A stretch of DNA of 28,808 nt from JBQLZO01 sp052168315 (lineage in GTDB: Bacteria > Planctomycetota > Phycisphaerae > Phycisphaerales > UBA1924), in the NCBI GenBank assembly GCA_052168315.1, contig JBQLZO010000016.1:1-28808 (forward strand). The letters run 5' to 3'. This document shows positions 1 to 7,801 of this stretch, in pieces. Both the position numbers and the translations under genes were made by a program. The notes under the pieces were generated by a model. It saw only the letters and a list, made by a program, of their open reading frames with translations, made no database searches and had not been told where the DNA came from. Each line of letters starts with the position of its first letter. Positions within the stretch are counted from its first letter, which is position 1.

Positions 1-196
1 GGAACCGTTGAATCCCCACCGCCGACCGTCGGCGTCGTGCGGGGGGGATCGCCAGTAGCATACCCGTGATCGGCCACCGCCCGGCCCCCCCCCACCCCCC
101 CTGCGCCAAGTCTCCATTCTCCGCTCGCGCATCGCCCCCCATCCACCGGCACACCCACCCACGACGCCGTCACCCCGGCAGGCACGACTCCCCCGC
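1..196. other. Upstream region of the MFS gene
   Basis: I see no gene here. The stretch is very C-rich and contains a short self-complementary segment (GCCGACCGTCGGC-like, about 21-33) that could be the end of a hairpin belonging to an upstream gene outside the window. I found no convincing -35/-10 pair and no strong Shine-Dalgarno sequence before the ATG at 197. Confidence 0.4.
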
Positions 197-1717
197 ATGC
201 GATGGCCCAACCCATTCCGAGGTGTGGACCGCCCGCGCGAGGTGTGGGCGTGGGGGATGTTCGATCTGGCGAATCAGTCGTTCACGCTGCTGATCAACAC
301 TCTGTTGTTTTCGATTTTTTTCCGCGAGGTGGTGATGGGCGGGGATGACCGGGCGGATTTCGTCTGGTCCCTGTTCGCGTCGGTGAGCACGCTGATCGTC
401 GTGGTGCTGTCCCCGATTGTCGGGGCGTTCGTTGATGAGCATCGGTGCAAGAAGCCTGCGCTGATCACGAGTGCGGTGTGCTGCGCTGCGCTGACCTGCT
501 GCCTGGCGTTGCTTCCGGCGGTGGGTGGTGGTGGGGCTGGTGGTGGTGCTGGGGGGGGCGGGGTGTCGCTGGCGTGGGCGATCGCGATCGCAGCGCTGGT
601 GTATGTGCCGGCGAACATCGCGTTCAATCTCGGGGAGAACATCCTCGCGGCGTTTCTTCCTGAGATCGCGCGGCGGGACAACATGGGTCGGGTGTCGGCG
701 ATCGGGTGGACGATGGGGTACATCGGGGCGCTGCTGGTGCTGGGGGTGGCGATGGCGCTGTTCCCGCTGCTGGGGATCCAGTCGCCGAGCGACTGGCGGC
801 CGTTGTTGCTGTTCGCGGGCGTGTGGTTCGCGGTGAACATGCTCCCGACCGCGCTGTTCCTGAAGGAGCGGACGGCGGGCGATCGGACGATCGAGGCGGG
901 GTCGGTGGCTGGGGTGGCGCTGGGTGGCGTGCGGTCGGCGGTGCGATCGTCGTTCGGTCGGCTGGCGAGATCGGCGAAGGACATCCGGCGATTCAAGGAT
1001 CTGTTGATCGTGCTGTGCGGGTTCCTGATCTACGGGATGGGGATCCAGACGATCATTTTCTTTGCGGGGCTGATCGCGCGGAATGACTTTGCGTTCCAGG
1101 ACACGGAGCTGGTGGGGTTCTCGGCGGTGCTGGCGCTGGTGGCGGGGATCGCGGCGGCGACGACGGGGGCGTTCCAGGATCGGATTGGTCACAAGGCGAC
1201 GATCATGGGGTACCTGTCGCTGTGGGTTGCGACGGCGCTGGGGATGGCGTTCCTGGCGCACTACCACGCGACGGCGAGCGATCCTGCGAAGTGGCCGGTG
1301 TGGATTCTGGGTGTTGGGATCGGGCTTGGGCTGGGCGGGATCGGCACGGCGACGCGTGCGATCGTGGGTGTGTTCACGCCGAGCGCTCGGACGGCGGAGT
1401 TTTTCGCGCTGTGGGGGCTGACCTACAAGCTGGCGGCGGTGATCGGGCTTCCGATCTTCGGCGTGGTGCGTTCGTGGATCGGGTCGGTGGCTTCGGCGCT
1501 GGTGCTGGCGGGGTTCTTCGTGGTGGGCGGCGCGATCCTGGCGGGCGCTTCGGTGGCGCGCGGGATGGGCGCTGCCCGCGACGAGGATGATGCGGTGGCG
1601 CGGGGCGCGGGCGCGGTGGATGCGGGCGCGCCGGGCGGCGCGGCGATGGCGGTTGGCGGAGCTGGTGGTGCTGGGGGGGCTGGGGGGGCTGGGGGGGGTC
1701 AGCCGCCGACGCGGTAG
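197..1717 (+). CDS. UMF1/Atg22-like MFS transporter
   Basis: This 506-residue polytopic inner-membrane protein is a probable secondary transporter of the major facilitator superfamily. The N-terminal VWAWGMFDLANQSF segment matches the start of the UMF1/Atg22-like subfamily, where W-x-x-(Y/F)D-x-AN precedes the first helix. About twelve hydrophobic segments follow, from about residue 23 to 460. The substrate cannot be read from sequence; relatives are proposed effluxers of amino acids or unknown solutes. Two oddities stand out: a glycine/alanine-only loop at about residues 109-124, and a Gly/Ala-rich tail encoded by G-tracts. Neither is expected of the core fold. The ATG at 197 is the first in frame and lies just before the conserved segment, but it has no clear ribosome-binding site, so a nearby GTG start is possible. 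The gene converges on the lipoprotein gene and overlaps it by 19 bp. Confidence 0.88.
   Translation: MRWPNPFRGVDRPREVWAWGMFDLANQSFTLLINTLLFSIFFREVVMGGDDRADFVWSLFASVSTLIVVVLSPIVGAFVDEHRCKKPALITSAVCCAALTCCLALLPAVGGGGAGGGAGGGGVSLAWAIAIAALVYVPANIAFNLGENILAAFLPEIARRDNMGRVSAIGWTMGYIGALLVLGVAMALFPLLGIQSPSDWRPLLLFAGVWFAVNMLPTALFLKERTAGDRTIEAGSVAGVALGGVRSAVRSSFGRLARSAKDIRRFKDLLIVLCGFLIYGMGIQTIIFFAGLIARNDFAFQDTELVGFSAVLALVAGIAAATTGAFQDRIGHKATIMGYLSLWVATALGMAFLAHYHATASDPAKWPVWILGVGIGLGLGGIGTATRAIVGVFTPSARTAEFFALWGLTYKLAAVIGLPIFGVVRSWIGSVASALVLAGFFVVGGAILAGASVARGMGAARDEDDAVARGAGAVDAGAPGGAAMAVGGAGGAGGAGGAGGGQPPTR
1673..1698 (+). repeat. G7-CT-G7-CT-G8 tract
   Basis: Three long G homopolymers separated by CT lie in the last codons of the MFS gene and directly after the stop codon of the convergent lipoprotein gene. 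The tract can form a G-quadruplex on the + strand and is a natural slippage site. It encodes the Gly/Ala-rich C-terminus of the transporter. Confidence 0.8.
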
Positions 1718-2256
1718 ACGCCGGTGGCGCGGATGGTGAGGACCTGGGCGCTCTGGCGCGGTCCGACGGTGCCGACGACGATGACCTCATCGAGCGGGTC
1801 GAGCGCGAGTCCAGCGCCGGTGTCGATGGTGCGGCCTTCTGCGTCGACGAGCTGGACGGTGGCGGAGTGGGCGGTGATGGTCTCGGGTGTGTCGCAGCAG
1901 TAGTCCCACGGGGAGGGGCAGCTGTCGTGGGCTTTCTCGCCGCAGTGCGGGAGGCTGAGGTCGACGATGGTGAAGACGGGGCTCTCATCGGAGATGGGTT
2001 CCATGCGTCCGCCGATGCGGCCACGGAGGATGAGGGAGTCGCCTTCCTTGGCCGAGTCCTTGGCGGCGACGATGCCGACATCGCCTGCGGGGGCGCTGGT
2101 GAGGATCCATGCCTTGGCGGGGTCTGACTGGGATGAGGCCTGGGCGCCGGATGATCCGGCGTTGGAGCCTTCGGGCTGCGAGGGGCTCTCGTTCGAACAG
2201 CCCGTGATGGAGAGGGCGGCGGTGAGGAGGGCGGTGGTGAGGAGTGGCTTGGTCAT
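1699..2256 (-). CDS. Cys-containing lipoprotein, last gene of exporter operon
   Basis: This 185-residue protein has a lipoprotein signal peptide with lipobox SITGC, the acylated Cys being residue 20. A Ser/Gln/Gly-rich linker leads into a small all-beta domain at about 45-185. The domain carries a cysteine cluster (LPHCGEK, DSCPSPWDYCCDTPE) that could bind a metal or form disulfides. I do not recognise a named family. I recall similar WDYCC proteins beside planctomycete ABC exporters, which fits this location 44 bp downstream of a permease gene. The start at 2256 is preceded by AAAGG at a suitable distance. It probably acts in the periplasm as an accessory of the exporter; this is inferred from operon position only. 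Confidence 0.8.
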   Translation of the reverse strand: MTKPLLTTALLTAALSITGCSNESPSQPEGSNAGSSGAQASSQSDPAKAWILTSAPAGDVGIVAAKDSAKEGDSLILRGRIGGRMEPISDESPVFTIVDLSLPHCGEKAHDSCPSPWDYCCDTPETITAHSATVQLVDAEGRTIDTGAGLALDPLDEVIVVGTVGPRQSAQVLTIRATGVYRVGG

Positions 2257-2300
2257 GGCGATTGCCTTTCGTTTGTGGCGCGCCGGCGGGCGCGCCGGGT

Positions 2301-3473
2301 TCAGAATGATTTGAGCGCTTCCGGGATCGGCAGTCGCAGGCAGCGCACGGCCGGTGGGATGGCTCCGACGATACCGACGAAGAGTCCTCCCCCGATTCCC
2401 GCGAGCATGACGGCGGCGTCGATGACGATGGCGAAGGCGCCCATGGAGAAGCGGACGGCGATGCCATCGAGGAGCAGGAGCCCGAGGGCTGCGCCGATGA
2501 CGACGCCGCAGGCGGAGGCGAAGAGGGATTCTTCGGCGAGGTTGATGACGATGGCCCGGCGGGTGTAGCCGAGGGCGCGGAGCATGCCGACTTCGCGGAC
2601 CCGGGCGGCGAAGGCGGCGTACATGGTGTTGAGCCCGCCGAGGATGCCACCGGAGGCGATGAGGATGGCGGTGACGATGACCATGATGCGGATGGGTCCG
2701 TAGAAGGATGCGATGGATGCGTAGTAGTCGCGCTGGCGGATGGCGGTGATCTCGAGGTCGAGCCTGCTCTTTGCGAACAGGTCGACATCGGGGAAACGGG
2801 CCTGGTCGAGGGTGACGATGACGCAGGAGAGTGTTGCGGATCGGTTGGTGGCGATCTGGAGGTCCGTGAGCGGGATCCAGATTTCCGCGTCCATGACGGT
2901 GTTGGGGGCCGTGAAGCGTCCGACGATGGTCCAGTCGCGGTTGTCGAAGTGGAGTGTTCTGCCGAGGGCGAGGCGTGCATCGGGGAGCCCGAGGCGGGTT
3001 GCGGCGAGCGCACCGACCATGAGTTCTTCAGCGCCGGCGCTTGGAGCGCGGCCTTCGACGATCTCGACCTCGGGGTGGACGAGGAGGGCGACGGGTCGGA
3101 CGCCGCGCATGACGGCGAGGCGGTCGGTTTCGGAGTCGGCATCCTCTCGGATGGGGAGCGCGGCGTGGATCTCGGGCGAGGCGTAGAGGACGCCGGCGCG
3201 TTCTTTCAGGCCGGGGATGCTGGCGGCGGCGATGCCCTCGACGGAGGCGTCGATCTGTGATCGTTCGACGCCTTCCTCGCTGCCGGTGCCGATGATCATG
3301 ACATTCTCGTGGAGGCCCTGGTCCTGGGTGAGTGTGAGCTGCATGCCGCGGACGAATCCGCCGGCGGCGAGGATGAGCAGGACGACGAGGGATGAGCCGA
3401 TGAGCGATGCGGCGAGGCGGATGCCGCTTCGGCCGAGGTTTCTGAAGGCGTAGTGGAATGGGAGCTGTCGCAT
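2301..3473 (-). CDS. ABC transporter permease, FtsX/MacB-like (second permease)
   Basis: This 390-residue membrane protein has the MacB/FtsX topology. The first helix lies at about residues 17-40, a large periplasmic domain spans about 41-260, and three helices at about 265-375 make up the FtsX domain. Near the C-terminus it reads REVGMLRALGYTRRAI, a typical FtsX coupling segment that contacts the ATPase. It resembles the neighbouring permease in layout but not closely in sequence, so the transporter is probably a heterodimer as in LolCE-type systems. It starts 28 bp after the first permease gene, with AAGGA upstream of the ATG. Confidence 0.88.
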   Translation of the reverse strand: MRQLPFHYAFRNLGRSGIRLAASLIGSSLVVLLILAAGGFVRGMQLTLTQDQGLHENVMIIGTGSEEGVERSQIDASVEGIAAASIPGLKERAGVLYASPEIHAALPIREDADSETDRLAVMRGVRPVALLVHPEVEIVEGRAPSAGAEELMVGALAATRLGLPDARLALGRTLHFDNRDWTIVGRFTAPNTVMDAEIWIPLTDLQIATNRSATLSCVIVTLDQARFPDVDLFAKSRLDLEITAIRQRDYYASIASFYGPIRIMVIVTAILIASGGILGGLNTMYAAFAARVREVGMLRALGYTRRAIVINLAEESLFASACGVVIGAALGLLLLDGIAVRFSMGAFAIVIDAAVMLAGIGGGLFVGIVGAIPPAVRCLRLPIPEALKSF

Positions 3474-3501
3474 CGAGGGGAATCCTTGGGGGATTGGGTG
3501 C

Positions 3502-4653
3502 TCAGGCGGCGCGGAAGCACTCGGCGATCTCGCGGCGGGAGGCCTGCCATGCGGGGACGAGGCCGGCGAGGATGCCGATGACGCCGCAGACGGCGATGCC
3601 GGTGAGCAGGAGCGTGGGTCCGGCGACGATGGGGATGGAGGTTCCCTCGACGGAGAGTGCGAAGCTGCCGAATCGCGCGACGGCGAGCGCGATGGCGGCG
3701 CCGAGGGCGCCGCCGACGAGCGAGAGGGCGATGCCTTCGAGGATGATCAGCGCGGCGACGAGGCGGGAGGAGTATCCGAGGGTCTGGAGGACGGCGTGCT
3801 CGGAGATGCGGCTCTGGACGCCGAGGACGATGGAGTTTCCGACGAGTGCGAGGACGGCGGCGAGGCATCCGAGCCCGAGCCAGCGGGCGAAGCCGACGAG
3901 CTCGATGACATCCTGGGCCATGCGGCCGATGAAGGCTTTTTCGCTGAAAGTGGCGGTGGGCTCCTGCGCGTAGCTGAACTGCGCATCGATTTCCTTGCTG
4001 ATGCGGTCGATGGCGTCGGGGTCGTCGACCTTGACATTGAACTGGGTGACGATGCCGAGCTGGTCTCGGCCGGCGAGCTGGACGAACTCGAGCGCGGTGT
4101 AGGCGACATTCTGGTCCTGGGGGTCGTCGGATTTGACGATGCCGGCGACATAGGCGGTGATGCCGGCGGCGTCGAAGGTCATGCCGGGTCTGAGGCCGCG
4201 GCGGTCGGCGAGGGTTTTGCCGAGCAGCGCGGCATCTGTCCGTCTGAGCCAGTCTTCGGCGGAGCCGCTGACGATCTCGAGGTTGCGTCCGGCGCCGCGG
4301 AGGAAGGCTTCCTTGGGGACACCGCGGAAGGTGACGACATCGAGGCTGGTGCGGCAGTTGGAGACGACGATCTTCATGGGCGTGACCTGTGTGACGCCGT
4401 CGACGCTTTCGATGCGCCGCTGGTAGTCCTGCGGGAGCTGGCTGGTGGCGGGGCAGTAGCGGTCCTCGCGGTAGACGACGAGGGTGGATTCGCCGGCGGT
4501 GGCTGTGGTGGCGATGCGGACGCCCTGGTTCATGGCCTGGACGCCGGTGAAGAGGAACATCGCGATGGCGATGCCGAGGATGGTCAGCAGTGAGCGGACG
4601 CGGTGGCGTGTGACCTGGCGGAAGACATAGGGGATGCAGCGGAGGATTGTCAT
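3502..4653 (-). CDS. ABC transporter permease, FtsX/MacB-like (first permease)
   Basis: This 383-residue permease has an N-terminal helix at about residues 18-40, a periplasmic MacB-like domain, and three C-terminal helices at about 275-375. The periplasmic domain holds two cysteines, in REDRYCPATS and VVSNCRTSLD, about 40 residues apart, which could form a disulfide. Between the helices it carries SRISEHAVLQTLGYSSRLV, the FtsX coupling motif. The ATG overlaps the stop of the ATPase gene by four bases (ATGA) and has GAGGAGG in front, so translation is probably coupled. The substrate is unknown. Confidence 0.9.
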   Translation of the reverse strand: MTILRCIPYVFRQVTRHRVRSLLTILGIAIAMFLFTGVQAMNQGVRIATTATAGESTLVVYREDRYCPATSQLPQDYQRRIESVDGVTQVTPMKIVVSNCRTSLDVVTFRGVPKEAFLRGAGRNLEIVSGSAEDWLRRTDAALLGKTLADRRGLRPGMTFDAAGITAYVAGIVKSDDPQDQNVAYTALEFVQLAGRDQLGIVTQFNVKVDDPDAIDRISKEIDAQFSYAQEPTATFSEKAFIGRMAQDVIELVGFARWLGLGCLAAVLALVGNSIVLGVQSRISEHAVLQTLGYSSRLVAALIILEGIALSLVGGALGAAIALAVARFGSFALSVEGTSIPIVAGPTLLLTGIAVCGVIGILAGLVPAWQASRREIAECFRAA

Positions 4654-5369
4654 GCGAGGGCCTCCTCGGTGCGCTCGGCGGGGGACTTGTCGGTGCTCTG
4701 GGTGACGAGTCGCCCCTTGTCGAGGTGGAGGGTTCTGCGGGCGAATTCGGTGGTCTTGGGGTCGTGGGTGACCATGATGATGGTTTTGCCGAGCTGTTCG
4801 TTGAGCTGGCAGAGCAGCTGCATGACGGCGAGCGCGGAGGGCTTGTCGAGGTCGCCGGTGGGCTCATCGGCGACGAGGATGCGTGGGTCGGTGACGATGG
4901 CGCGTGCGATGGCGACGCGCTGTTCCTGGCCGCCGGAGAGCTGTCGTGGGTAGTGGTCGGCGCGGTCGGAGATGCCGACGCGTTCGAGGGCTTCGGTGAT
5001 GCGTTCGTGGCGTTCGCGGCGGGTGATCGGGTGCAGGAGGAGCGGGAGTTCGACATTCTCGTAGGCGGTGAGCACGGGGACGAGGTTGTAGAGCTGGAAG
5101 ACATAGCCGACATGGGTGGATCGCCAGGCGGCGAGCTTGCGCTGGTTGAGTGTTGAGATGTCGGTGCCGTCGATGATGAGCGACCCGCGGGTGGGCGAAT
5201 CGATGCCGGCGATGAGGTTGAGGAGGGTGGTCTTGCCGCTGCCGCTGGGGCCCATGAGGGCGAGGAAATCACCCGCGGGGACCTGGAGGTCGAGCGCATC
5301 GAGGGGGCGGATGATGGAATCGCCCTTCCTGTACTCGCGGGTGAGTTGTCGGCATTCGATGAGGGTCAT
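4650..5369 (-). CDS. ABC transporter ATP-binding protein, MacB/LolD type
   Basis: This 239-residue cytoplasmic ATPase drives the two adjacent permeases. All catalytic motifs are visible: Walker A GPSGSGKTT at 40-48, Q-loop Q92, signature LSGGQEQR at 144-151, Walker B ILVADEP at 164-170, the D-loop in TGDLD, and H-switch His202. Length and motif spacing fit the MacB/LolD/FtsE class. The start has the strong ribosome-binding sequence AAGGAGG and overlaps the stop codon of the adaptor gene (ATGA). This is an intact, ordinary member of its family. Confidence 0.95.
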   Translation of the reverse strand: MTLIECRQLTREYRKGDSIIRPLDALDLQVPAGDFLALMGPSGSGKTTLLNLIAGIDSPTRGSLIIDGTDISTLNQRKLAAWRSTHVGYVFQLYNLVPVLTAYENVELPLLLHPITRRERHERITEALERVGISDRADHYPRQLSGGQEQRVAIARAIVTDPRILVADEPTGDLDKPSALAVMQLLCQLNEQLGKTIIMVTHDPKTTEFARRTLHLDKGRLVTQSTDKSPAERTEEALA

Positions 5370-7036
5370 GAAGCGCCTCCTTCGGATTGGGTGCGGATGC
5401 GGACGCGCTGGTCATCGCGGAGGCCCTCGGCGTCGATGGCCAGGAGGGCGCCGGGGGCGAGGTCGGCGGTGATGAGGACCCATGGATCGCGGCGCTCGAG
5501 GGTGGTGACCTCGACGGCTCTGATGATGCCGCGGCCGGCCTTTCGCTGGGTGACCTCGTAGACGCGGGGGGTGCCGTCGTGCTGGTGGATGGCACGGGGG
5601 TCGACCATGACTCGCCCCGCAGCCCCCCCAAGTTCCCCCCCACTTCCTTCACGGCTCGCGCTCGAAGGGGCGGATTGGGATGAGCCGCGTGGGAGCGCGG
5701 CGGATCCGGGGGCGCTGCCGGGCGCATCGGGGAGGAACTTGACGCGGGTGAGCATCTCGGGGCGGAGGATGGGGGCGGGGTCGATGATGCGGACTTTGAA
5801 TTCGAGGGTGTTCTTCTGGAGGTCGGCCTCGTGGGTGGACCGGATGACGATGCCCTGGAAGATGCGGTCGGGGAGGACCTCGACGATGACCTCGCAGGAT
5901 TGGCCGACGACGACATGGGCGGCGTCGGCGAGCGGGACATCAACGCGGACCTGGAGGCGCTGCGGGTCGTAGATGTGGAGGATCTGGGCCGAGGCGGGAT
6001 CGTCCATCATGATGGCGACCTTGTCGCCGGGGGCCTTGAGGCGCCGCTGGACGAATCCGCCGACGGGTGCGGTGATGGTCATGCGTTCGAGTTCGAGTGC
6101 GGCCTCATCGCGCTGGGCCTCGGCGTGCAGGAGGGCGGCGCGGGCGCTTTCGAGGGCCGCGGAGGCGGTGTCGAGGCGGCGGCGGTCTTCGATGCGGAGG
6201 TCGAGGTCGCGCTGGGCAGCGCGGAGTTCTGCGCGGAGGCGGTCGGCGCTGGCGGTGAGGATCGGCTCGCGGGCGCGGAGGGCATCGAGGTCGGCGCGCT
6301 GGGCGTGCCAGCGCTGGCGGGCGAGGATGAGTTCGATCTCGTTGGTGGCGCCGGCTTCGGTGGATCGCTGGATGCGCTTGAGTTCCTCGGCCAGGCCTTC
6401 GAGGCTTGCTTCGGCGGAGGCGATGAGCGCGGGGAGTCGGGCGAGTTCGCCCTCGGCTTCGAGCAGGGCCGCGCGGCCGGTCTCGGTGGCCCGTTCGAGG
6501 GCGACGGGCTCGTTCCATGCCTGCTCGGCGGCGGTGCGTTCGGATTCGGCGGCGCGGACACCGGCGCGGGCGAGGGCGACTTGAGCCTCGGCGCGGCGGA
6601 GCAGGAGGCGGGCATCGTCATCGACGAGGCGCGCGATGACCTGGCCGGGCTCGACGCGGTCGCCTTCGAGCGCTTCGATGGATGCGATGATGCCATCGGT
6701 GAGGGCGGTGCAGGCGATGAGGTAGGGCTCGGCCTCGAGCCAGCCGGGGGCCTGGACGGTGATGGTGGCGCGGGGTCGCTGCGGAGCGGGCGGCGCGGAT
6801 GGGTCGGGTTGGGTGGGCGTGGATTGGGCGGTGGGCTGGCTGGCGCTTGGGTCGGCGCGGTCGAAGACCGCCTGTGTGACGGTGACCTCGCGGGCCGGGC
6901 TGAGCACGGGCCAGAGGCTCCATGCGAGCAGCGCGGCGGCGATGGTTCCGATGGTGATGGGGGCGATGAGCGCGAGGCGTCGGCCCGCGGGGGGCTCGAT
7001 GCGCGGCGGGCGCGCCGTGCGCTGTGAGGGGGTCAT
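5366..7036 (-). CDS. HlyD/MacA-like periplasmic adaptor
   Basis: This membrane-fusion protein of 556 residues would link the ABC transporter to an outer-membrane channel. It has a transmembrane anchor at about residues 21-44, a Pro/Ser/Thr-rich linker at about 60-90, and the first half of a lipoyl domain (GIIASIEALEGDRVEPGQ). A long Ala/Glu/Arg-rich coiled-coil hairpin spans about 143-345. The second lipoyl half follows (MTITAPVGGFVQRR), then the beta-barrel. I chose the ATG at 7036 over an in-frame one at 7090 because GGAG lies before it and the following residues are a normal anchor start. A Gly/Ser/Pro-rich linker near the C-terminus is encoded over two C7 runs (5623-5629 and 5635-5641). 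The end overlaps the ATPase start. At 556 residues it is longer than typical MacA, mainly through the linkers. Confidence 0.9.
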   Translation of the reverse strand: MTPSQRTARPPRIEPPAGRRLALIAPITIGTIAAALLAWSLWPVLSPAREVTVTQAVFDRADPSASQPTAQSTPTQPDPSAPPAPQRPRATITVQAPGWLEAEPYLIACTALTDGIIASIEALEGDRVEPGQVIARLVDDDARLLLRRAEAQVALARAGVRAAESERTAAEQAWNEPVALERATETGRAALLEAEGELARLPALIASAEASLEGLAEELKRIQRSTEAGATNEIELILARQRWHAQRADLDALRAREPILTASADRLRAELRAAQRDLDLRIEDRRRLDTASAALESARAALLHAEAQRDEAALELERMTITAPVGGFVQRRLKAPGDKVAIMMDDPASAQILHIYDPQRLQVRVDVPLADAAHVVVGQSCEVIVEVLPDRIFQGIVIRSTHEADLQKNTLEFKVRIIDPAPILRPEMLTRVKFLPDAPGSAPGSAALPRGSSQSAPSSASREGSGGELGGAAGRVMVDPRAIHQHDGTPRVYEVTQRKAGRGIIRAVEVTTLERRDPWVLITADLAPGALLAIDAEGLRDDQRVRIRTQSEGGAS

Positions 7037-7093
7037 GGGGTGTGTCTCCGAGAGTTCCGGCGATGGCGGTGCGCCCGGCGCGCACCGCATCCA

Positions 7094-7600
7094 TCAGATG
7101 GATGCCGGATGTCTCGGAGGACGGCAGAGTTCGTCGAGGTGGCCGTGGGCGCGGAGGTGCTGCTCGGTGGCGGGGGGCGCGGGGAGCGCGGCGACAATGA
7201 TTCGGCCCGGCGCGGGTTCGACGGTGGCGACAGGGGCCTTCACGACCCCGCAGCAGGGAAGCGGGCAGTCGCAATCTTGGCAGGGAGTGTGGGGTGGGCG
7301 GTCGTTGTTGTTGGTGTTGTTGCTGTTGTCGGTGGTGGTGCTTGATCTGTCGGTGCCGGCGAGGTCGGTCTTGCTGGGGAGTGATGTTGTGATGCATCCA
7401 GCGCAGCAGGCGGTGCCGGGGGCGGGCTGGTGGGAGCTGGCGGTCGCGACCGCGTGGAGGTGGGATTGGTTGGTGAGGGGAGCGCTGGTGGCGCTGGGTG
7501 CGGTGCGGTGGCATCCGCATGGGCCGGGCATGGCGAGGAGCAGCGGGTGGCCGCCGAGGGCGATGCCGAGCACGACCAGGATGGCGATCAATCGCATCAT
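7094..7600 (-). CDS. Small secreted Cys/His-rich protein, first gene of exporter operon
   Basis: The product is about 168 residues, with a hydrophobic signal peptide (about 1-25, LIAILVVLGIALGG). The mature part holds eleven cysteines and several histidines in clusters: CGCHR, CCAGC and CQDCDCPLPCC. An Asn/Thr/Ser-rich low-complexity stretch, encoded by triplet-like repeats near 7300-7330, separates two clusters. I recognise no family. Clustered CC and CxC motifs suggest metal binding or disulfides, so a role in metal handling with the exporter is possible but unproven. The start is uncertain among tandem codons GTG 7603, ATG 7600 and ATG 7597, and there is no clear ribosome-binding site. The gene lies 57 bp before the adaptor gene. 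Confidence 0.65.
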   Translation of the reverse strand: MMRLIAILVVLGIALGGHPLLLAMPGPCGCHRTAPSATSAPLTNQSHLHAVATASSHQPAPGTACCAGCITTSLPSKTDLAGTDRSSTTTDNSNNTNNNDRPPHTPCQDCDCPLPCCGVVKAPVATVEPAPGRIIVAALPAPPATEQHLRAHGHLDELCRPPRHPASI

Positions 7601-7801
7601 CACTGCATGGATTCTATCACTCGGCGGGAGTGGATCATTCCGCGGTTCCTGGTGTTGGGGTGCGAATATCCCCCGAACATGTCGGGTTGGGCGTGGAATG
7701 TGTGTCCGGCGTGGGCCCGCCGGGCCGCACTGGATGCGGGGCCTCGGATCGGGAGCGGCGGCTCGGTTGGTGCGGATATAGGGCCGGGGGGTGTGGTGCG
7801 A
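7601..7801 (-). promoter_or_regulatory. Probable promoter region of the exporter operon
   Basis: This 200-bp gap separates propeller gene A from the exporter operon and must hold the operon promoter if the operon is transcribed separately. On the minus strand a TAGAAT hexamer (+ strand 7612-7617) lies only about 11 bases before the tandem start codons. With no Shine-Dalgarno sequence present, a leaderless or nearly leaderless transcript is possible. No matching -35 box is evident, so the call is weak. Confidence 0.3.

Noticed and set aside
170..1267. 365-codon minus-strand frame opposite the MFS gene
   Set aside because: Its product is Arg/His/Pro/Gln-rich with no domain, whereas the + strand encodes a clear 12-helix transporter.
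5831..7027. 398-codon + strand frame antisense to the adaptor gene
   Set aside because: The minus strand encodes a full, recognisable HlyD-type protein with ATGA coupling. The antisense product is a Gly/Asp/Glu-rich shadow.
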